Shown in pieces: positions 31,901 through 41,000 of a stretch of 64,000 bases of DNA. The stretch comes from Pseudomonas entomophila. GTDB taxonomy: Bacteria > Pseudomonadota > Gammaproteobacteria > Pseudomonadales > Pseudomonadaceae. Within the stretch, counting starts at the first letter, position 1; each line of letters starts with the position of its first letter. The position numbers and the translations under genes are program-made. The stretch spans positions 1 through 64,000 of the forward strand of contig NZ_JARPQB010000028.1 of NCBI RefSeq assembly GCF_029478665.1. Direction: 5' to 3'. The notes beneath the pieces are model-generated. The model worked only from the letters and a program-made list of their open reading frames with translations, had not been told where the DNA came from and ran no database searches.

Positions 31901-33485
31901 GATGGCGCAAGCGCCAGGCCAGGTTCGGTGCCGGACGATGCACTTCATAGTAGTGCTCGCCAACACGCATCCAGCGCCGTTCCCCCACCGCGTACAGGCC
32001 GTTGTCCTGCAGCCGTGGCCGGTCCGGCGTCGACTCATAGACACGCAGGTCATCGCTCCACAAGCGCGCTCCATGCTCCGGCACGGTCACCGGCTGCAAC
32101 GCATCGACGAAAGCACTTCCCTTGAAGCTACGCGCCACCGCGCCGATGCCGACTACCGTCGCTGCCGTGACCGCCACGGTCTCGGCCACATGCAGCATAT
32201 GCGCCATGGCCTCATGCTGGTGCCCTGCGGACCAGTCCACCGCCCCTTCGTAGACCTCGCCGAGCGTGTCCAGGACCGTCTTCCCGAACAGCACCACACC
32301 GACAGTGGGTACCGCCAGCCCGACCAGGCCCAGCAAGCCCCAGCCGATTTGCTGCCAGCGCTTCAAGCGTTGCTCGGTGGCTCGGTGATCGGCCTGTGCA
32401 TTGGGCACCAGCATCAGCTGGCCGTCATCCTTGTAGCGTTGCACCTGCGCGCGCGCCAGTGCTGTGAATACATCGCCATCGGCCACCGCCCCCTCCAGTT
32501 CGAGGTCTGGCTCATCGTCCTTCAGCCGCAGGTCCAGGGTATTGATGAACCGCGGACGGTCAGCCAGGCTGACCAGCTCGCGAAAGTGCCGATGCACATC
32601 GGCCTTGAGCAGCTCACCGACCAGGTACGTGTTCATCTGCGTCAGCGAATCGAACCGCTGCAAGGGCGCTGTCTGCAGGCTCGGCAGGTAGAGCACAACG
32701 CCCTGTTCCTCCCCCGAGGGGCCACGCAGCTGGACCTTCAGGCCATTGGCCACCGTGCAGCCCAGCATGCGCAGTTCGCCAGCGTAGGCCTGCAAGTGGT
32801 CTTGCGCGGCATTGTGGCCAGGGTCCAGCAGTTCGTTCAGTGCCACCCGCTCGTCAGCACTGATCCGGCCATTGACCAGGCCCAGTTCACACGCCAGGGC
32901 AAACCCGGTTCGCTGGTGCGAGGCCAGCAGCGCCTCGGCCTGTGGAGTAAACAGCCGCCCCAGGTACGCTTGATACTGCTCGCCTGCGTCCAGTGCGCGA
33001 ACATCCGCGACCAGCCTGTCCACATCGGCATGCAACAATTGTGTGCCAGCCACGGTGGTCACGCCGCTGCCTACGTAGAAGGTGGCATCCGACGAGAAAC
33101 CCTGCATCAGGCGCAGCAAGGCCGGGAACCGCACGTAGTCAATTTCGTCCCTGGGCAAACCAATGCCTTGCGGCACGCCGAAGCGGCGCCGTACTTCCAG
33201 CCATTCCAGTGACGCCAACGCAGGACAATCCGGGATCAGTTCGCTCAACAGGGGGCCGAACTGCTGCTCGGCGAAGCCGTGCGCCGACACCAATTGGCCG
33301 CTGAGGGTCGCCAGTGCCTGGCCGCTCGCCGCATGGGCCTTGAAACACTCGGCCAGTACCCGGATCCGGCCAGGCGCAGCGGCGCGCAACCAGCCGGGTA
33401 GTTGCTTGGCAATAAAGGTATCGATCATGGCTTCGGGCGTCATGACCGGCACAGGTGGGGTAGATGGGTTGGATGGGGTTTGCAC
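28935..33485 (-). CDS. Giant LRR protein with NEL-type E3 ubiquitin ligase domain
   Basis: This 1516-residue protein has a long DUF6543-like N-terminal region with a hydrophobic hairpin near 380-400, about seven leucine-rich repeats at roughly 1018-1183 (LRVLNLNRNRLDTLPPGV and successors), and a C-terminal NEL domain. NEL ligases such as IpaH, SspH and SlrP transfer ubiquitin in host cells through a Cys in a C-x-D motif; here Cys1300 and Asp1302 (RGCHDSHAERF) fit. The GTG start at 33485 has an AAGGTG eight bases upstream; ATG at 33443 is an alternative. No secretion genes are nearby and no signal peptide is seen. It lies between the AraC regulator and the fad operon, in the same direction. 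Confidence 0.85.
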   Translation of the reverse strand: MQTPSNPSTPPVPVMTPEAMIDTFIAKQLPGWLRAAAPGRIRVLAECFKAHAASGQALATLSGQLVSAHGFAEQQFGPLLSELIPDCPALASLEWLEVRRRFGVPQGIGLPRDEIDYVRFPALLRLMQGFSSDATFYVGSGVTTVAGTQLLHADVDRLVADVRALDAGEQYQAYLGRLFTPQAEALLASHQRTGFALACELGLVNGRISADERVALNELLDPGHNAAQDHLQAYAGELRMLGCTVANGLKVQLRGPSGEEQGVVLYLPSLQTAPLQRFDSLTQMNTYLVGELLKADVHRHFRELVSLADRPRFINTLDLRLKDDEPDLELEGAVADGDVFTALARAQVQRYKDDGQLMLVPNAQADHRATEQRLKRWQQIGWGLLGLVGLAVPTVGVVLFGKTVLDTLGEVYEGAVDWSAGHQHEAMAHMLHVAETVAVTAATVVGIGAVARSFKGSAFVDALQPVTVPEHGARLWSDDLRVYESTPDRPRLQDNGLYAVGERRWMRVGEHYYEVHRPAPNLAWRLRHPRGEGAFEPLVEHNGERFWRLRLEHPLEWDDSREMLARLWPHDPPLTAEQADRILKVAGVDKEELRGVLVENRPAPVNLRDTLRRFEADARLSTLFQGLRLPGAVLEDAEVLQWCRSRADMQGLDEAAVGERLVEQQARLQGALLDHLSSTVAPDDGLLALVRRDFPGLVLVYAQELLRDVEPEVRAQALLESRLPFSLGQKARALLELSRANRAIEGLYLRTGHSQGTGELVMALLRRLPGWPSALNLELREGSENGRLLAILDPQGPSSTRVVLSARDGQYRLHDSRGLEREEEVAEPGGIFQALAALLSETDRAALRFDDGDLAEQLRTALQALLPARRSAVLARLGWRRASTPWFNPGRRLPDGRVGYPLGGQVSRSSSSTLRGRIRALYPGFSDEEVERYVQRLQRDHAWPIGALLEQEQNYVQLDEILQQWESQGSEAQIRGRRAQFANRLRAIWRYEGDVADGGQVRADGMRLDVSGWRIGRLPDLPVEIDFSHVTELVMVNMELTEVRGNFLRCFESLRVLNLNRNRLDTLPPGVTQLASLRTLLLMSNRIRMTATDQRILASLSGLSTLDLGFNPIRRINMRFDQLPQLSELRMSRCGLLDMPAGIEYCGLLNIADLSHNDIQNVPEAVALMPWSFRRRLNLIGNPLGLQSMERLYRVDAHPAVRIEDAGQGDEGSQGVTAIARWLAISGEDEQTHSLLWRRLEALPGSSGLFRLLEDVTHIPDFTRAPDHMSAQLWPLLEAIDEDEVLREEIFLHADEVRGCHDSHAERFSRLQIHLLTARARSQGSQGMAGERLLTLGRQLFRLDRLDEHAAQDAAQRARDRLAGDPEIDVLEVVLGYRSALAAALDLPHQPRYLRFDGLADITQAREQAALAVVRAAEATDALARSISRRDFWRAYLEQRHGAAFAVVAENYANLGTELDEQVDVLTSEDYAQRWNALRTEREAAEDALALRLTQDALGRVGAGERLDPGESAQAD

Positions 33486-33562
33486 GGTGTAGGCACCTTG
33501 TCATGTGGGGAGCCCCACACTGCCCGCGCCTTGCGCCCTGCCCCAACAGGAAATGCTGCCCG

Positions 33563-34585
33563 CTAAGCGGGCGCGGCCCCCTGCATGGCCAGGCTGCGGT
33601 AATGCCCGGGATTGCAACCGAACCACTTGCGAAACGCCTTGTAGAACGAGCTGCTGTCGGCGAAACCCAGGCGCTCGGCGATATCCCCCAGGCCCAGCTG
33701 CGCCTCGGCCAGCCAGGCAATGGCCAACTCACGGCGCACGCCATCCTTGATGCCCTGGTAATGCTGGCCTTCTTCCGACAAACGCCGGCGCAAGGTCGAC
33801 ACCGACATGTGCAGGGTTCCCGCCACCTGTTCGGCATCCGGCCACGCGCCGGGCGGCATGCCCAGCAGCACATGACGGATGTGCCGGGCCAGGCTCGCGG
33901 GGTCACGGTACTTGACCAAAATATTGCCGGGGGCCTCGGCCAGGAAACGCTGCAACTCTTCGTCCGTGCGCCGCACCGGCAACTCCAGGCATTCGGCGGC
34001 GATGATCATCCGCGTGCGCGGGCGCTCGAACTGCAGGTTCTCGGAAAACATCACCCGGTAGTCGTCGCAGAAGGGTGGCTCGGCGCAGCGCAGGTCGATG
34101 GCCAGGATCGGGATGCGTCGCCCGGCCAGCCAGCAGGCCACGCCGTGGACGATCATCCAGAAGGTGAAGTAAGTGAATGCCCGCCGCGGTGGGTCGCAGG
34201 GTTCGTGGATCACGATCTCGGCCAAGCTCTGCTGACGCACCAGGCCCGGTTGCAGGTCCTCGAGCATCAGCGACAGGAAACTCAACATGCTGTCGAGGGC
34301 GGCCCCCAGCGTGGGCTGTGCCATGGCGGTGCGGGCAATGAATGCCAGGCTGCCACTGCGCAAGCCTCGCCGGTCCATGGCGAAGAATTCGTCGTTGCAG
34401 CGCCGTGCCAACAGGCGCCACAGCCGGGCGTAGGATTCGGCGGTCACCCGTGCCTCGGGCCGTTCGAGTTGGTCGCTGTCGATCCCCGCGCGCCCCAGCA
34501 GCGCGGCATCGGGCTCGCCCGCCGGGCAAGTCTGCAACAGGGCTTCGCGCACCAGCTGCATGGAAATGGTGTCCTTCTCGCTCAT
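33563..34585 (-). CDS. AraC-family transcriptional regulator
   Basis: This 340-residue regulator has an N-terminal arabinose-binding-like domain (PF12625 type) followed by a C-terminal pair of helix-turn-helix motifs. The second pair contains LGDIAERLGFADSSSFYKAFRKWFG. Relatives such as OruR and similar proteins activate catabolic operons. In P. putida a regulator of this kind neighbours the fadDx cluster, so control of the operon at 23293-28845 is plausible although the NEL gene now lies between. Confidence 0.85.
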   Translation of the reverse strand: MSEKDTISMQLVREALLQTCPAGEPDAALLGRAGIDSDQLERPEARVTAESYARLWRLLARRCNDEFFAMDRRGLRSGSLAFIARTAMAQPTLGAALDSMLSFLSLMLEDLQPGLVRQQSLAEIVIHEPCDPPRRAFTYFTFWMIVHGVACWLAGRRIPILAIDLRCAEPPFCDDYRVMFSENLQFERPRTRMIIAAECLELPVRRTDEELQRFLAEAPGNILVKYRDPASLARHIRHVLLGMPPGAWPDAEQVAGTLHMSVSTLRRRLSEEGQHYQGIKDGVRRELAIAWLAEAQLGLGDIAERLGFADSSSFYKAFRKWFGCNPGHYRSLAMQGAAPA

Positions 34586-34649
34586 CGACGATCCAGTCTA
34601 TGTGGTGGCGGCCATCTTAGGCCGCGACGGAGAAAACGTCAGCCGCCAA

Positions 34650-35513
34650 TCACTGGCCGGCAGCCAGCCCCAGGAACGCCTGGATCAGCCGCAGCTCGCG
34701 ACGGCGCTCCAGGCAACCGACCATGTGCTGGTTGACCAGCCCACGGCCTGCCAAGGGTCGAGCCACCACCCGCGGATCATGGGCCACCTCGGTCGACGAC
34801 ACCACGCCGATACCCAGTTCCGCCGCCACCGCTTCGGTGACGGCCTCACGGCTGTCCAGCTCCAGTAGTACCCGGGGCTGCACACCCGCTTCGCTACAGG
34901 CCTTGTCGAAAGTGCGGCGTGTCGTCGAGCTGGGTTCGCGCAACACCATGATCTGTTTGTCCAGTTCGGCCAGCGACAGGTCGCCCTCGGCCACCGCCCA
35001 GGCATGCCCCACCGGCAGCAACGCGCACAGCCGCGACTCGCACAGGCTCTGTAGATGCAGGCCCTTGCGCGGCTCGATCTCGGTTAGCACGGCAACATCG
35101 GCATGCTCCGACAATAAAGCGCCCAAGGTTTCCTGGGCGTTACCCAGGCGCAAGTTGACCGTGATGCCGGGGTAGCGCTCGCGCAACTGCGCCAGCATCG
35201 GCATGACCCGATGCGGGCCATCGGCGGCGACCTCCAGGCGCCCGGTCAGCAACTGCCGATTGGCCTCGAGCATGGCCTGGGCTTCCTCGGCCAAGCCGAA
35301 CATGGCCCGGGTGATGGCCGCCAGGCGCGTGCCCTCTTCGGTCAGCTCGACCCGCCGCGCGGTACGGCGCAGCAAAGTGATCTGGTAGTGCTCTTCCAAC
35401 GCCTTGACGTGCCCGGTGACCGCCGGCTGGCTGATGAACAGCCGCTCGGCGGCCCGGGTGAAGCTGCCCTCACGGGCGACGGCATCGAAGGCGCGGAGCT
35501 GGAACAAGTTCAT
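34650..35513 (-). CDS. LysR-type regulator of phnWX
   Basis: This LysR-family protein of 287 residues has an N-terminal winged helix ([18 protein letters not shown]) and a two-lobed effector domain. It is divergent from phnW with a 113-bp intergenic region. A LysR activator beside phnWX commonly senses 2-aminoethylphosphonate, so that role is inferred. The intergenic string from 35542 to 35562 contains CAAA-CAA-TTTG at its centre and might be part of its binding site, but symmetry outside this core is off by one base. Confidence 0.85.
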   Translation of the reverse strand: MNLFQLRAFDAVAREGSFTRAAERLFISQPAVTGHVKALEEHYQITLLRRTARRVELTEEGTRLAAITRAMFGLAEEAQAMLEANRQLLTGRLEVAADGPHRVMPMLAQLRERYPGITVNLRLGNAQETLGALLSEHADVAVLTEIEPRKGLHLQSLCESRLCALLPVGHAWAVAEGDLSLAELDKQIMVLREPSSTTRRTFDKACSEAGVQPRVLLELDSREAVTEAVAAELGIGVVSSTEVAHDPRVVARPLAGRGLVNQHMVGCLERRRELRLIQAFLGLAAGQ

Positions 35514-35626
35514 ATCTATCGGCCCTGCTGATGGCTGGCATATCTACAAACAATTTGATTGATGAGTCGGTGAATTGCAACCTAGCCCCATTAGTTTCCA
35601 GCCCACCGCAAGTGAGGAACCACGGA

Positions 35627-36733
35627 ATGAGCAACGCCCCGATCCTGCTGACCCCCGGCCCATTGACCACCTCCACCCGCACCCGCCAGGCCATGCTCGT
35701 GGACTGGGGCTCCTGGGACCGCGACTTCAACCAGTTGACCGCCAGCGTGTGCGAACAACTGCTGGCCATCATCTTGGGCAGCGCCAGCCACCACTGCGTG
35801 CCCCTGCAGGGCAGCGGCACCTTCGCCGTCGAGGCTGCCATCGGCACCTTGGTACCACGTGATGGCAAGGTGCTGGTGCTGATCAACGGCGCCTACGGCC
35901 AACGCCTGGCCAAGATCTGCAAGGTACTCGGCCGCAACTTCAGCACCTTCGAAACCGCCGAGGACCAACCGACCACCGCCGATGACGTCGACCGCCTGCT
36001 GGCCGCCGACCCCACCGTGACCCACGTGGCGCTGATCCACTGCGAGACCAGTACCGGCATCCTCAACCCGCTGCCCGAGATCGCCCAAGTGATCAAGCGC
36101 CACGGCAAACGCCTGATCATCGATGCCATGAGCTCGTTCGGCGCACTGCCGATCGATGCCCGCGAGGTCCCCTTCGAAGCGTTGATCGCCGCCTCCGGCA
36201 AATGCCTGGAAGGCGTACCTGGCATGGGCTTCGTGTTCGCCGAGAAATCCGCCCTGGCCGCCGCCGAAGGCAATGCCCACTCCCTGGCCATGGACCTGCA
36301 GGATCAACATGCCTACATGGCCAAGACCGGCCAGTGGCGCTTCACCCCGCCGACCCATGTGGTCGCTGCCCTGCACGAAGCGCTGCTGCAGTACAACGAG
36401 GAAGGCGGCCTGCCCGCCCGCCACCAGCGTTACCAAGACAACTGCCAGACCCTGCTCGACGGCATGGCGAAGCTCGGCCTGCACAGTTTCCTGCCCGCCG
36501 AGATCCAGGCGCCGATCATCGTCACCTTCCACGCGCCGAACGACCCGCGCTATCAGTTCAAGGACTTCTACGAGCGGGTCAAGGCCAAGGGCTTCATCCT
36601 CTACCCCGGCAAGCTGACCCAGGTCGAGACTTTCCGCGTCGGTTGCATCGGCGTGGTCGGCGCGGCCGGCATGCAGGCCGCCGTGAATGCCGTGGCCGAG
36701 GTGCTGCGGGAAATGGAAGTGCTGGACATCTGA
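35627..36733 (+). CDS. phnW: 2-aminoethylphosphonate-pyruvate transaminase
   Basis: This PLP enzyme of 368 residues (family length) converts 2-aminoethylphosphonate and pyruvate to phosphonoacetaldehyde and alanine. It opens with the family's [10 protein letters not shown]. The Schiff-base lysine is Lys192 in [15 protein letters not shown], and the PLP-binding Asp is in [12 protein letters not shown] at 35627 is chosen; the in-frame ATG at 35531 lies in the regulatory region. phnX follows after 34 bases, giving the two-step route to acetaldehyde and phosphate. Confidence 0.97.
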   Translation: MSNAPILLTPGPLTTSTRTRQAMLVDWGSWDRDFNQLTASVCEQLLAIILGSASHHCVPLQGSGTFAVEAAIGTLVPRDGKVLVLINGAYGQRLAKICKVLGRNFSTFETAEDQPTTADDVDRLLAADPTVTHVALIHCETSTGILNPLPEIAQVIKRHGKRLIIDAMSSFGALPIDAREVPFEALIAASGKCLEGVPGMGFVFAEKSALAAAEGNAHSLAMDLQDQHAYMAKTGQWRFTPPTHVVAALHEALLQYNEEGGLPARHQRYQDNCQTLLDGMAKLGLHSFLPAEIQAPIIVTFHAPNDPRYQFKDFYERVKAKGFILYPGKLTQVETFRVGCIGVVGAAGMQAAVNAVAEVLREMEVLDI

Positions 36734-36767
36734 CCCTCTGCCCACCGAACTCAAGGAAAACGCGCAC

Positions 36768-37595
36768 ATGAACTACAGCAACCCCATCCAGCTGCAAGCC
36801 GCCATCCTCGACTGGGCCGGTACCGTGGTCGATTTCGGCTCCTTCGCCCCCACGCAGATTTTCGTCGAAGCCTTCGCCGAGTTCGACGTGCAGGTGTCCA
36901 TCGAAGAGGCCCGAGGCCCGATGGGCATGGGCAAGTGGGACCATATCCGCACCTTGTGCAACGTGCCGGATATTGCCGAGCGCTATCGCAAGGTGTTCGG
37001 CCGTACCCCGACCGACGACGACGTCACCGCCATCTACGAACGCTTCATGCCGCTGCAGATCGAGAAGATCGCCGTGCACTCGGCGCTGATTCCTGGCGCC
37101 CTGGACACCCTGACCGGGCTGCGCAAGGACGGCCTGAAGATCGGCTCCTGCTCGGGTTACCCGAAGGTGGTGATGGACAAGGTGGTCGAGCTGGCCGCGC
37201 AAAACGGCTATGTGGCCGACCACGTGGTGGCCACCGACGAAACCCCGAACGGCCGCCCATGGCCGGCCCAGGCCCTGGCCAACGTGATCGCCCTGGGCAT
37301 CGACGATGTGGCGGCATGCGTGAAGGTCGACGACACCGTGCCGGGCATTCTCGAGGGGCGTCGCGCCGGCATGTGGACCGTGGCGCTGGTGTGCTCGGGC
37401 AACGCCCTGGGGCTGACCTGGGAAGGATACCGGGCGCTGAGCGCGGAAAAACTGGAGAGCGAGCGCAAGCGCATTCACACGATGTTTGCAGGATCGCGAC
37501 CGCACTACCTGATCGACACCATCAACGAACTGCCCGAAGTGATCGCCGATATCAACCGGCGCCTGGCCAAGGGCGAGATGCCGCAAGCTGTTTGA
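36768..37595 (+). CDS. phnX: Phosphonoacetaldehyde hydrolase (phosphonatase)
   Basis: This HAD-superfamily enzyme of 275 residues cleaves the C-P bond of phosphonoacetaldehyde. The nucleophile is Asp15 (ILDWAGT) and the Schiff-base lysine that marks phosphonatase is Lys56 ([11 protein letters not shown]). The HAD motif III region is [13 protein letters not shown] at 36768 has an AAGGAAAA box upstream. It acts directly after PhnW. Confidence 0.97.
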   Translation: MNYSNPIQLQAAILDWAGTVVDFGSFAPTQIFVEAFAEFDVQVSIEEARGPMGMGKWDHIRTLCNVPDIAERYRKVFGRTPTDDDVTAIYERFMPLQIEKIAVHSALIPGALDTLTGLRKDGLKIGSCSGYPKVVMDKVVELAAQNGYVADHVVATDETPNGRPWPAQALANVIALGIDDVAACVKVDDTVPGILEGRRAGMWTVALVCSGNALGLTWEGYRALSAEKLESERKRIHTMFAGSRPHYLIDTINELPEVIADINRRLAKGEMPQAV

Positions 37596-37612
37596 TCGGG
37601 GTACATGAGTGG

Positions 37613-37666
37613 TTCGCCGGCAAGCCGGCCCCTACACCCAACCCATAGGAGCCGGCTTGCCGGCGA
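37613..37666. repeat. REP pair
   Basis: TTCGCCGGCAAGCCGGC and its exact complement (17-base arms) surround a 20-base spacer between the convergent phnX and chrR genes. Confidence 0.88.
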
Positions 37667-37677
37667 ACTGCTCCTGA

Positions 37678-38235
37678 TCAGACCGCCCGGTTCAGCTTCA
37701 CCCACGACGCAAACTTGTCGATGAACGCCTGCAGGAACGGCCGGGTCTTGTCATTGAGCTTGCCGCTGTCGTCGAACAGTGTCGCCGCCCCACCGATATA
37801 CGCTTCGGGCATCTGCATGCACGGCATGTCGAGAAACACCAGCGACTGACGCAGCGCATGGTTGGCGCCAAAGCCACCGATAGCCCCCGGCGAAACACTG
37901 GCCACCGCCGCCGGCTTGCCACTCCAGGCGCTCTGACCATAGGGCCGCGACCCCACGTCGATGGCGTTCTTCAGCCCTCCCGGCACCGAACGGTTGTATT
38001 CCGGCGTCACGAACAACACCGCATCGCTGCGGCGGATCTCGTCGCGAAAGTGCTTCCACGCTTCCGGTGCCTCGGGCTCGACATCCTCGTTGTACAACGG
38101 CAGGTCGCCGATCTCGACGATCCGCAGGGCAAGGCTGGACGGCGCCAGCTCGGACAGCGCGCGGGCCACCTTGCGGTTGTAGGAGTCCTTGCGCAAGCTG
38201 CCGACGACGACCGCTACCGAATAGACCTGGCTCAT
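37678..38235 (-). CDS. chrR: NAD(P)H-dependent FMN reductase (chromate/quinone reductase ChrR)
   Basis: This flavodoxin-like protein of 185 residues is very close to the P. putida ChrR I recall. The FMN phosphate loop is GSLRKDSYNRK (12-22); PEYNRSVPGGLKNAID near 78-93 contacts the flavin. ChrR-type enzymes reduce quinones by two electrons and also chromate, protecting against redox stress. ATG at 38235 follows a GGAAG-like box. It is monocistronic. Confidence 0.92.
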   Translation of the reverse strand: MSQVYSVAVVVGSLRKDSYNRKVARALSELAPSSLALRIVEIGDLPLYNEDVEPEAPEAWKHFRDEIRRSDAVLFVTPEYNRSVPGGLKNAIDVGSRPYGQSAWSGKPAAVASVSPGAIGGFGANHALRQSLVFLDMPCMQMPEAYIGGAATLFDDSGKLNDKTRPFLQAFIDKFASWVKLNRAV

Positions 38236-38393
38236 GGCGATAAACTTCCTGTGCTGGAAAAGGGACGTAACTAGTTATAGATGACCGTTCCTCGGCCCTA
38301 AGAATTTTTTCCATCCGACTGAAAACTTCCCACGCCTTTTGCTGGTCTATGGGTACAGACATTTCCTACACGTTTCCGAGGTTTCCACCCAAA

Positions 38394-38612
38394 ATGGCAG
38401 CAGTAATGGTCGGCCAGTTCCACGCCCGCGACGCCGAAGGCCGTATCTACCCCGTTCACGAGTTCCAGGAGTCCACCCTCCAGGCCGACGGCAGCACCTT
38501 GGGCGCGCCCGTCACCACCTACCGCCTGGCCATCGGCGACCGCGTCAACCACTTGGGTCAGGACCGCTTCGAGCTGGCCCAGACCGGCGTCGAGATCATC
38601 CGCATTCCCTGA
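38394..38612 (+). CDS. Small conserved hypothetical protein
   Basis: This protein of 72 residues (68 if started at the ATG at 38406) opens MAAVMVGQFHARDAEGRIYPVH and is predicted to be all beta. Short proteins of this look are common in Pseudomonas, with no known function. Its 3' end overlaps the convergent ldcA gene by 17 bases. The in-frame start at 38349 lies in the AT-rich promoter stretch and is less likely. Confidence 0.55.
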   Translation: MAAVMVGQFHARDAEGRIYPVHEFQESTLQADGSTLGAPVTTYRLAIGDRVNHLGQDRFELAQTGVEIIRIP

Positions 38613-40845
38613 CACAGTCGACCGTGTACAGCAGCCCGTCCTGCTGCAGGCCGTGCACATCGGCGACGAAGCCCGGGAAGCCCTGGTCGAAGGCCCGGGC
38701 GAACGCCAGGTAATCGAGGATCGAGCGGGTCGCCTCGGTGAAGCGCTCGCCCGGCATGATCAGCGGGATCCCCGGCGGATAGGGCACCAGCATTACCGCC
38801 GACACCCGACCGAGCAGCTGCTCGATCGGCACCGCTTCCACCTCCCCCTTCACCATCCGGTCATAGGCCTGGGCCGGGCTCATGGCCACCTCAGGTAACC
38901 GCGTGAACAACCGTTTGAGTTGCTTGGCGGTAGCATTGGTGCGGTAGCAAGCGTGCAACTGCTCGCACAGGTCGCGCAGGCCCAGCCCCCGGTAGCGCGT
39001 CGGCTGCGCCGCAGCCACACTGGCCAGGCACTGGTCAAGTGGCGTGTTGCCATCGTAATGGCGCTTGAACTCCAGCAACTCGGTCAGCAAGGTGCTCCAT
39101 TTGCCCTTGGTGATGCCCATCGAGAACAGCACCAGAAAGCTGTAAAGGCCGGTCTTTTCCACCACCAGGCCCCGTTCCCACAGGAACTTGCTGACCACCG
39201 CGGCTGGAATGCCCTGCTCGCCCAGCTTGCCTCCGGCATCGAGCCCCGGCATCACCAGGGTTACCTTGAGCGGGTCGAGCAGCACGTAATCGTCGGCCAC
39301 CTCGCCAAAGCCATGCCAGTCCGCCCCCGGCTGCAACACCCAGTCCGCCGCCGCCAGGCGTTCGATGCCCTCGGTGGCCGGCGGCTGCCAGATGCTGAAC
39401 CACCAGTCCTGCGCCGCGATGTGCTGGCGCAGGTTGGCGAGGGCGCGGCGAAAGCTCAGGGCCTCGTCGAACATCTCTTGCAACAACGAACGCCCGGCCG
39501 GTCCTTCCATCATGCTCGAGGCCACGTCCAGCGAGGCGAGGATGCTGTACTGCGGTGAGGTGGAGATATGCATCATGAACGCTTCGTTGAAACGGTCGCG
39601 GTCCAACTGGCGGGTCGCGCCGTCCTGCACATGGATCATCGACGCCTGGCTGAACGCGGCCAGCAGCTTGTGGGTGGAGTGGGTGCTGAACAGTAGTGGA
39701 TCGTCCGCCGCTCGCGGCGTACCCATTGCGTAACGGCCTTCGAAGAAATCGTGGAAGGCGGCGTAAGCGAACCAGGCCTCGTCGAAATGCAGCACTTCGA
39801 CGCTGGCGCCCAAGGTCTGCTTGATCAGCCCGGCGTGATAGCACAGGCCGTCGTAGGTGGAGTTGGTGACCACCGCCAGCTTGATCCTCGGCGTGCGCCC
39901 CTGGGCCAGCGGGTGCGCCTGGATCTTCTCCTGGATCGACGCCGGACTGAATTCGCTGAGCGGGATCGGCCCGATGATCCCCAGTTCGTTGCGCTCCGGG
40001 CACAGGTAGATCGGGATCGCCCCGGTCATGATGATCGCGTGCACCACCGACTTGTGGCAGTTGCGGTCCACCAATACCAGGTCGTCGCGCCCGACCATCG
40101 CGTGCCAGACGATCTTGTTGGCGGTGGAGGTGCCGTTGATGACGAAGAACGTGTGGTCGGCGCCGAAGTTGCGCGCGGCGCGGGCCTCGGCTTCGGCCAG
40201 GGGGCCGGTGTGGTCGAGCAGCGAGCCCAGCTCCGGCACCGAGACTGACAGGTCGGAGCGCAGGGTGTTCTCGCCGAAGAACTGGTGGAACGCCTGCCCC
40301 ACCGGGCTCTTGCGGTAGGCCACCCCGCCGCCGTGGCCTGGTGTGTGCCAGGAATAGTTGGATTGCGCCGTGTGCTGCACCAACGCCTTGAAGAACGGCG
40401 GCAACAGCCCGTCGAGATAATTGTGCGCGGCCCGCGCCACCTGGCGGGCGAGAAACGGCACGGTGTCTTCGAACAAATAGAGGATGCCGCGCAACTGGTT
40501 GAGCTCGCCCATGGCCTCGGCCGGGGCGTTTTCCAGGGTGACCTGTTCGCCCAGGGCAAAGATCGGCAGGTTGGGCGCACGTAGCCGGGCCAGGCGGATC
40601 AGCTCGGCCATGTTCTGCAGCAGGTGGGAGTTGTCGCCGGCGCCTTCGGCGGCGATCAGCATGCAGGCCAGGCCGTGGTGGGTGGCGGCGACCAGGCGGG
40701 CTTCGGCCTGGTCAGCGGCGGCGAGGATGGCGAAGCCGTCCTGGGCCAGCTCATCGGCGATGCCCCGCACCCGCTCGCCGGCGACGCTGTCGGCCTTGAT
40801 CGCACGATGGACGATCAGTATGGGGAACTTGAGGTCCTTGTACAT
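38596..40845 (-). CDS. ldcA: Lysine decarboxylase (Orn/Lys/Arg decarboxylase class I)
   Basis: This PLP enzyme of 749 residues is close to P. aeruginosa LdcA, which converts lysine to cadaverine. An N-terminal receiver-like wing domain comes first (MYKDLKFPILIVHRAIKAD). The PLP lysine is Lys393 in THSTHKLLAAFSQ, and the C-terminal domain ends in GFVADVHGLQQDGLLYTVDC. ATG at 40845 fits the family; the start at 40878 adds eleven residues from the leader. Specificity for lysine over arginine rests on similarity to LdcA. Confidence 0.9.
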   Translation of the reverse strand: MYKDLKFPILIVHRAIKADSVAGERVRGIADELAQDGFAILAAADQAEARLVAATHHGLACMLIAAEGAGDNSHLLQNMAELIRLARLRAPNLPIFALGEQVTLENAPAEAMGELNQLRGILYLFEDTVPFLARQVARAAHNYLDGLLPPFFKALVQHTAQSNYSWHTPGHGGGVAYRKSPVGQAFHQFFGENTLRSDLSVSVPELGSLLDHTGPLAEAEARAARNFGADHTFFVINGTSTANKIVWHAMVGRDDLVLVDRNCHKSVVHAIIMTGAIPIYLCPERNELGIIGPIPLSEFSPASIQEKIQAHPLAQGRTPRIKLAVVTNSTYDGLCYHAGLIKQTLGASVEVLHFDEAWFAYAAFHDFFEGRYAMGTPRAADDPLLFSTHSTHKLLAAFSQASMIHVQDGATRQLDRDRFNEAFMMHISTSPQYSILASLDVASSMMEGPAGRSLLQEMFDEALSFRRALANLRQHIAAQDWWFSIWQPPATEGIERLAAADWVLQPGADWHGFGEVADDYVLLDPLKVTLVMPGLDAGGKLGEQGIPAAVVSKFLWERGLVVEKTGLYSFLVLFSMGITKGKWSTLLTELLEFKRHYDGNTPLDQCLASVAAAQPTRYRGLGLRDLCEQLHACYRTNATAKQLKRLFTRLPEVAMSPAQAYDRMVKGEVEAVPIEQLLGRVSAVMLVPYPPGIPLIMPGERFTEATRSILDYLAFARAFDQGFPGFVADVHGLQQDGLLYTVDCVRECG

Positions 40846-40907
40846 CGGGCGGCTACCTCTGCGGGGGCTTTTCCCCACAGGGTAGTTGAGGCTGTGGTGC
40901 CTGAGCG

Positions 40908-40985
40908 GGCCCTTTCGCCGGCAAAGCCGGCTCCTACAGGTGGTGCATGGCCCCTGTAGGAGCCGGCTTTGCCGGCGAAAGGGCC
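40908..40985. repeat. Long perfect REP inverted pair
   Basis: Two exactly complementary 33-base arms (40908-40940 and 40953-40985; core GCCGGCAAAGCCGGCTCCTA) flank a 12-base spacer. It stands between dnaQ and ldcA, both read leftward, and could form a very stable cruciform or mRNA hairpin. Confidence 0.92.
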
Positions 40986-41000
40986 GGTACTGCCGTCAAA

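Noticed and set aside
35542..35562. LysR operator with full dyad symmetry before phnW
   Set aside because: Only the CAAA-CAA-TTTG core is symmetrical; the outer ATC and GAT are out of register by one base, so no separate feature is claimed.
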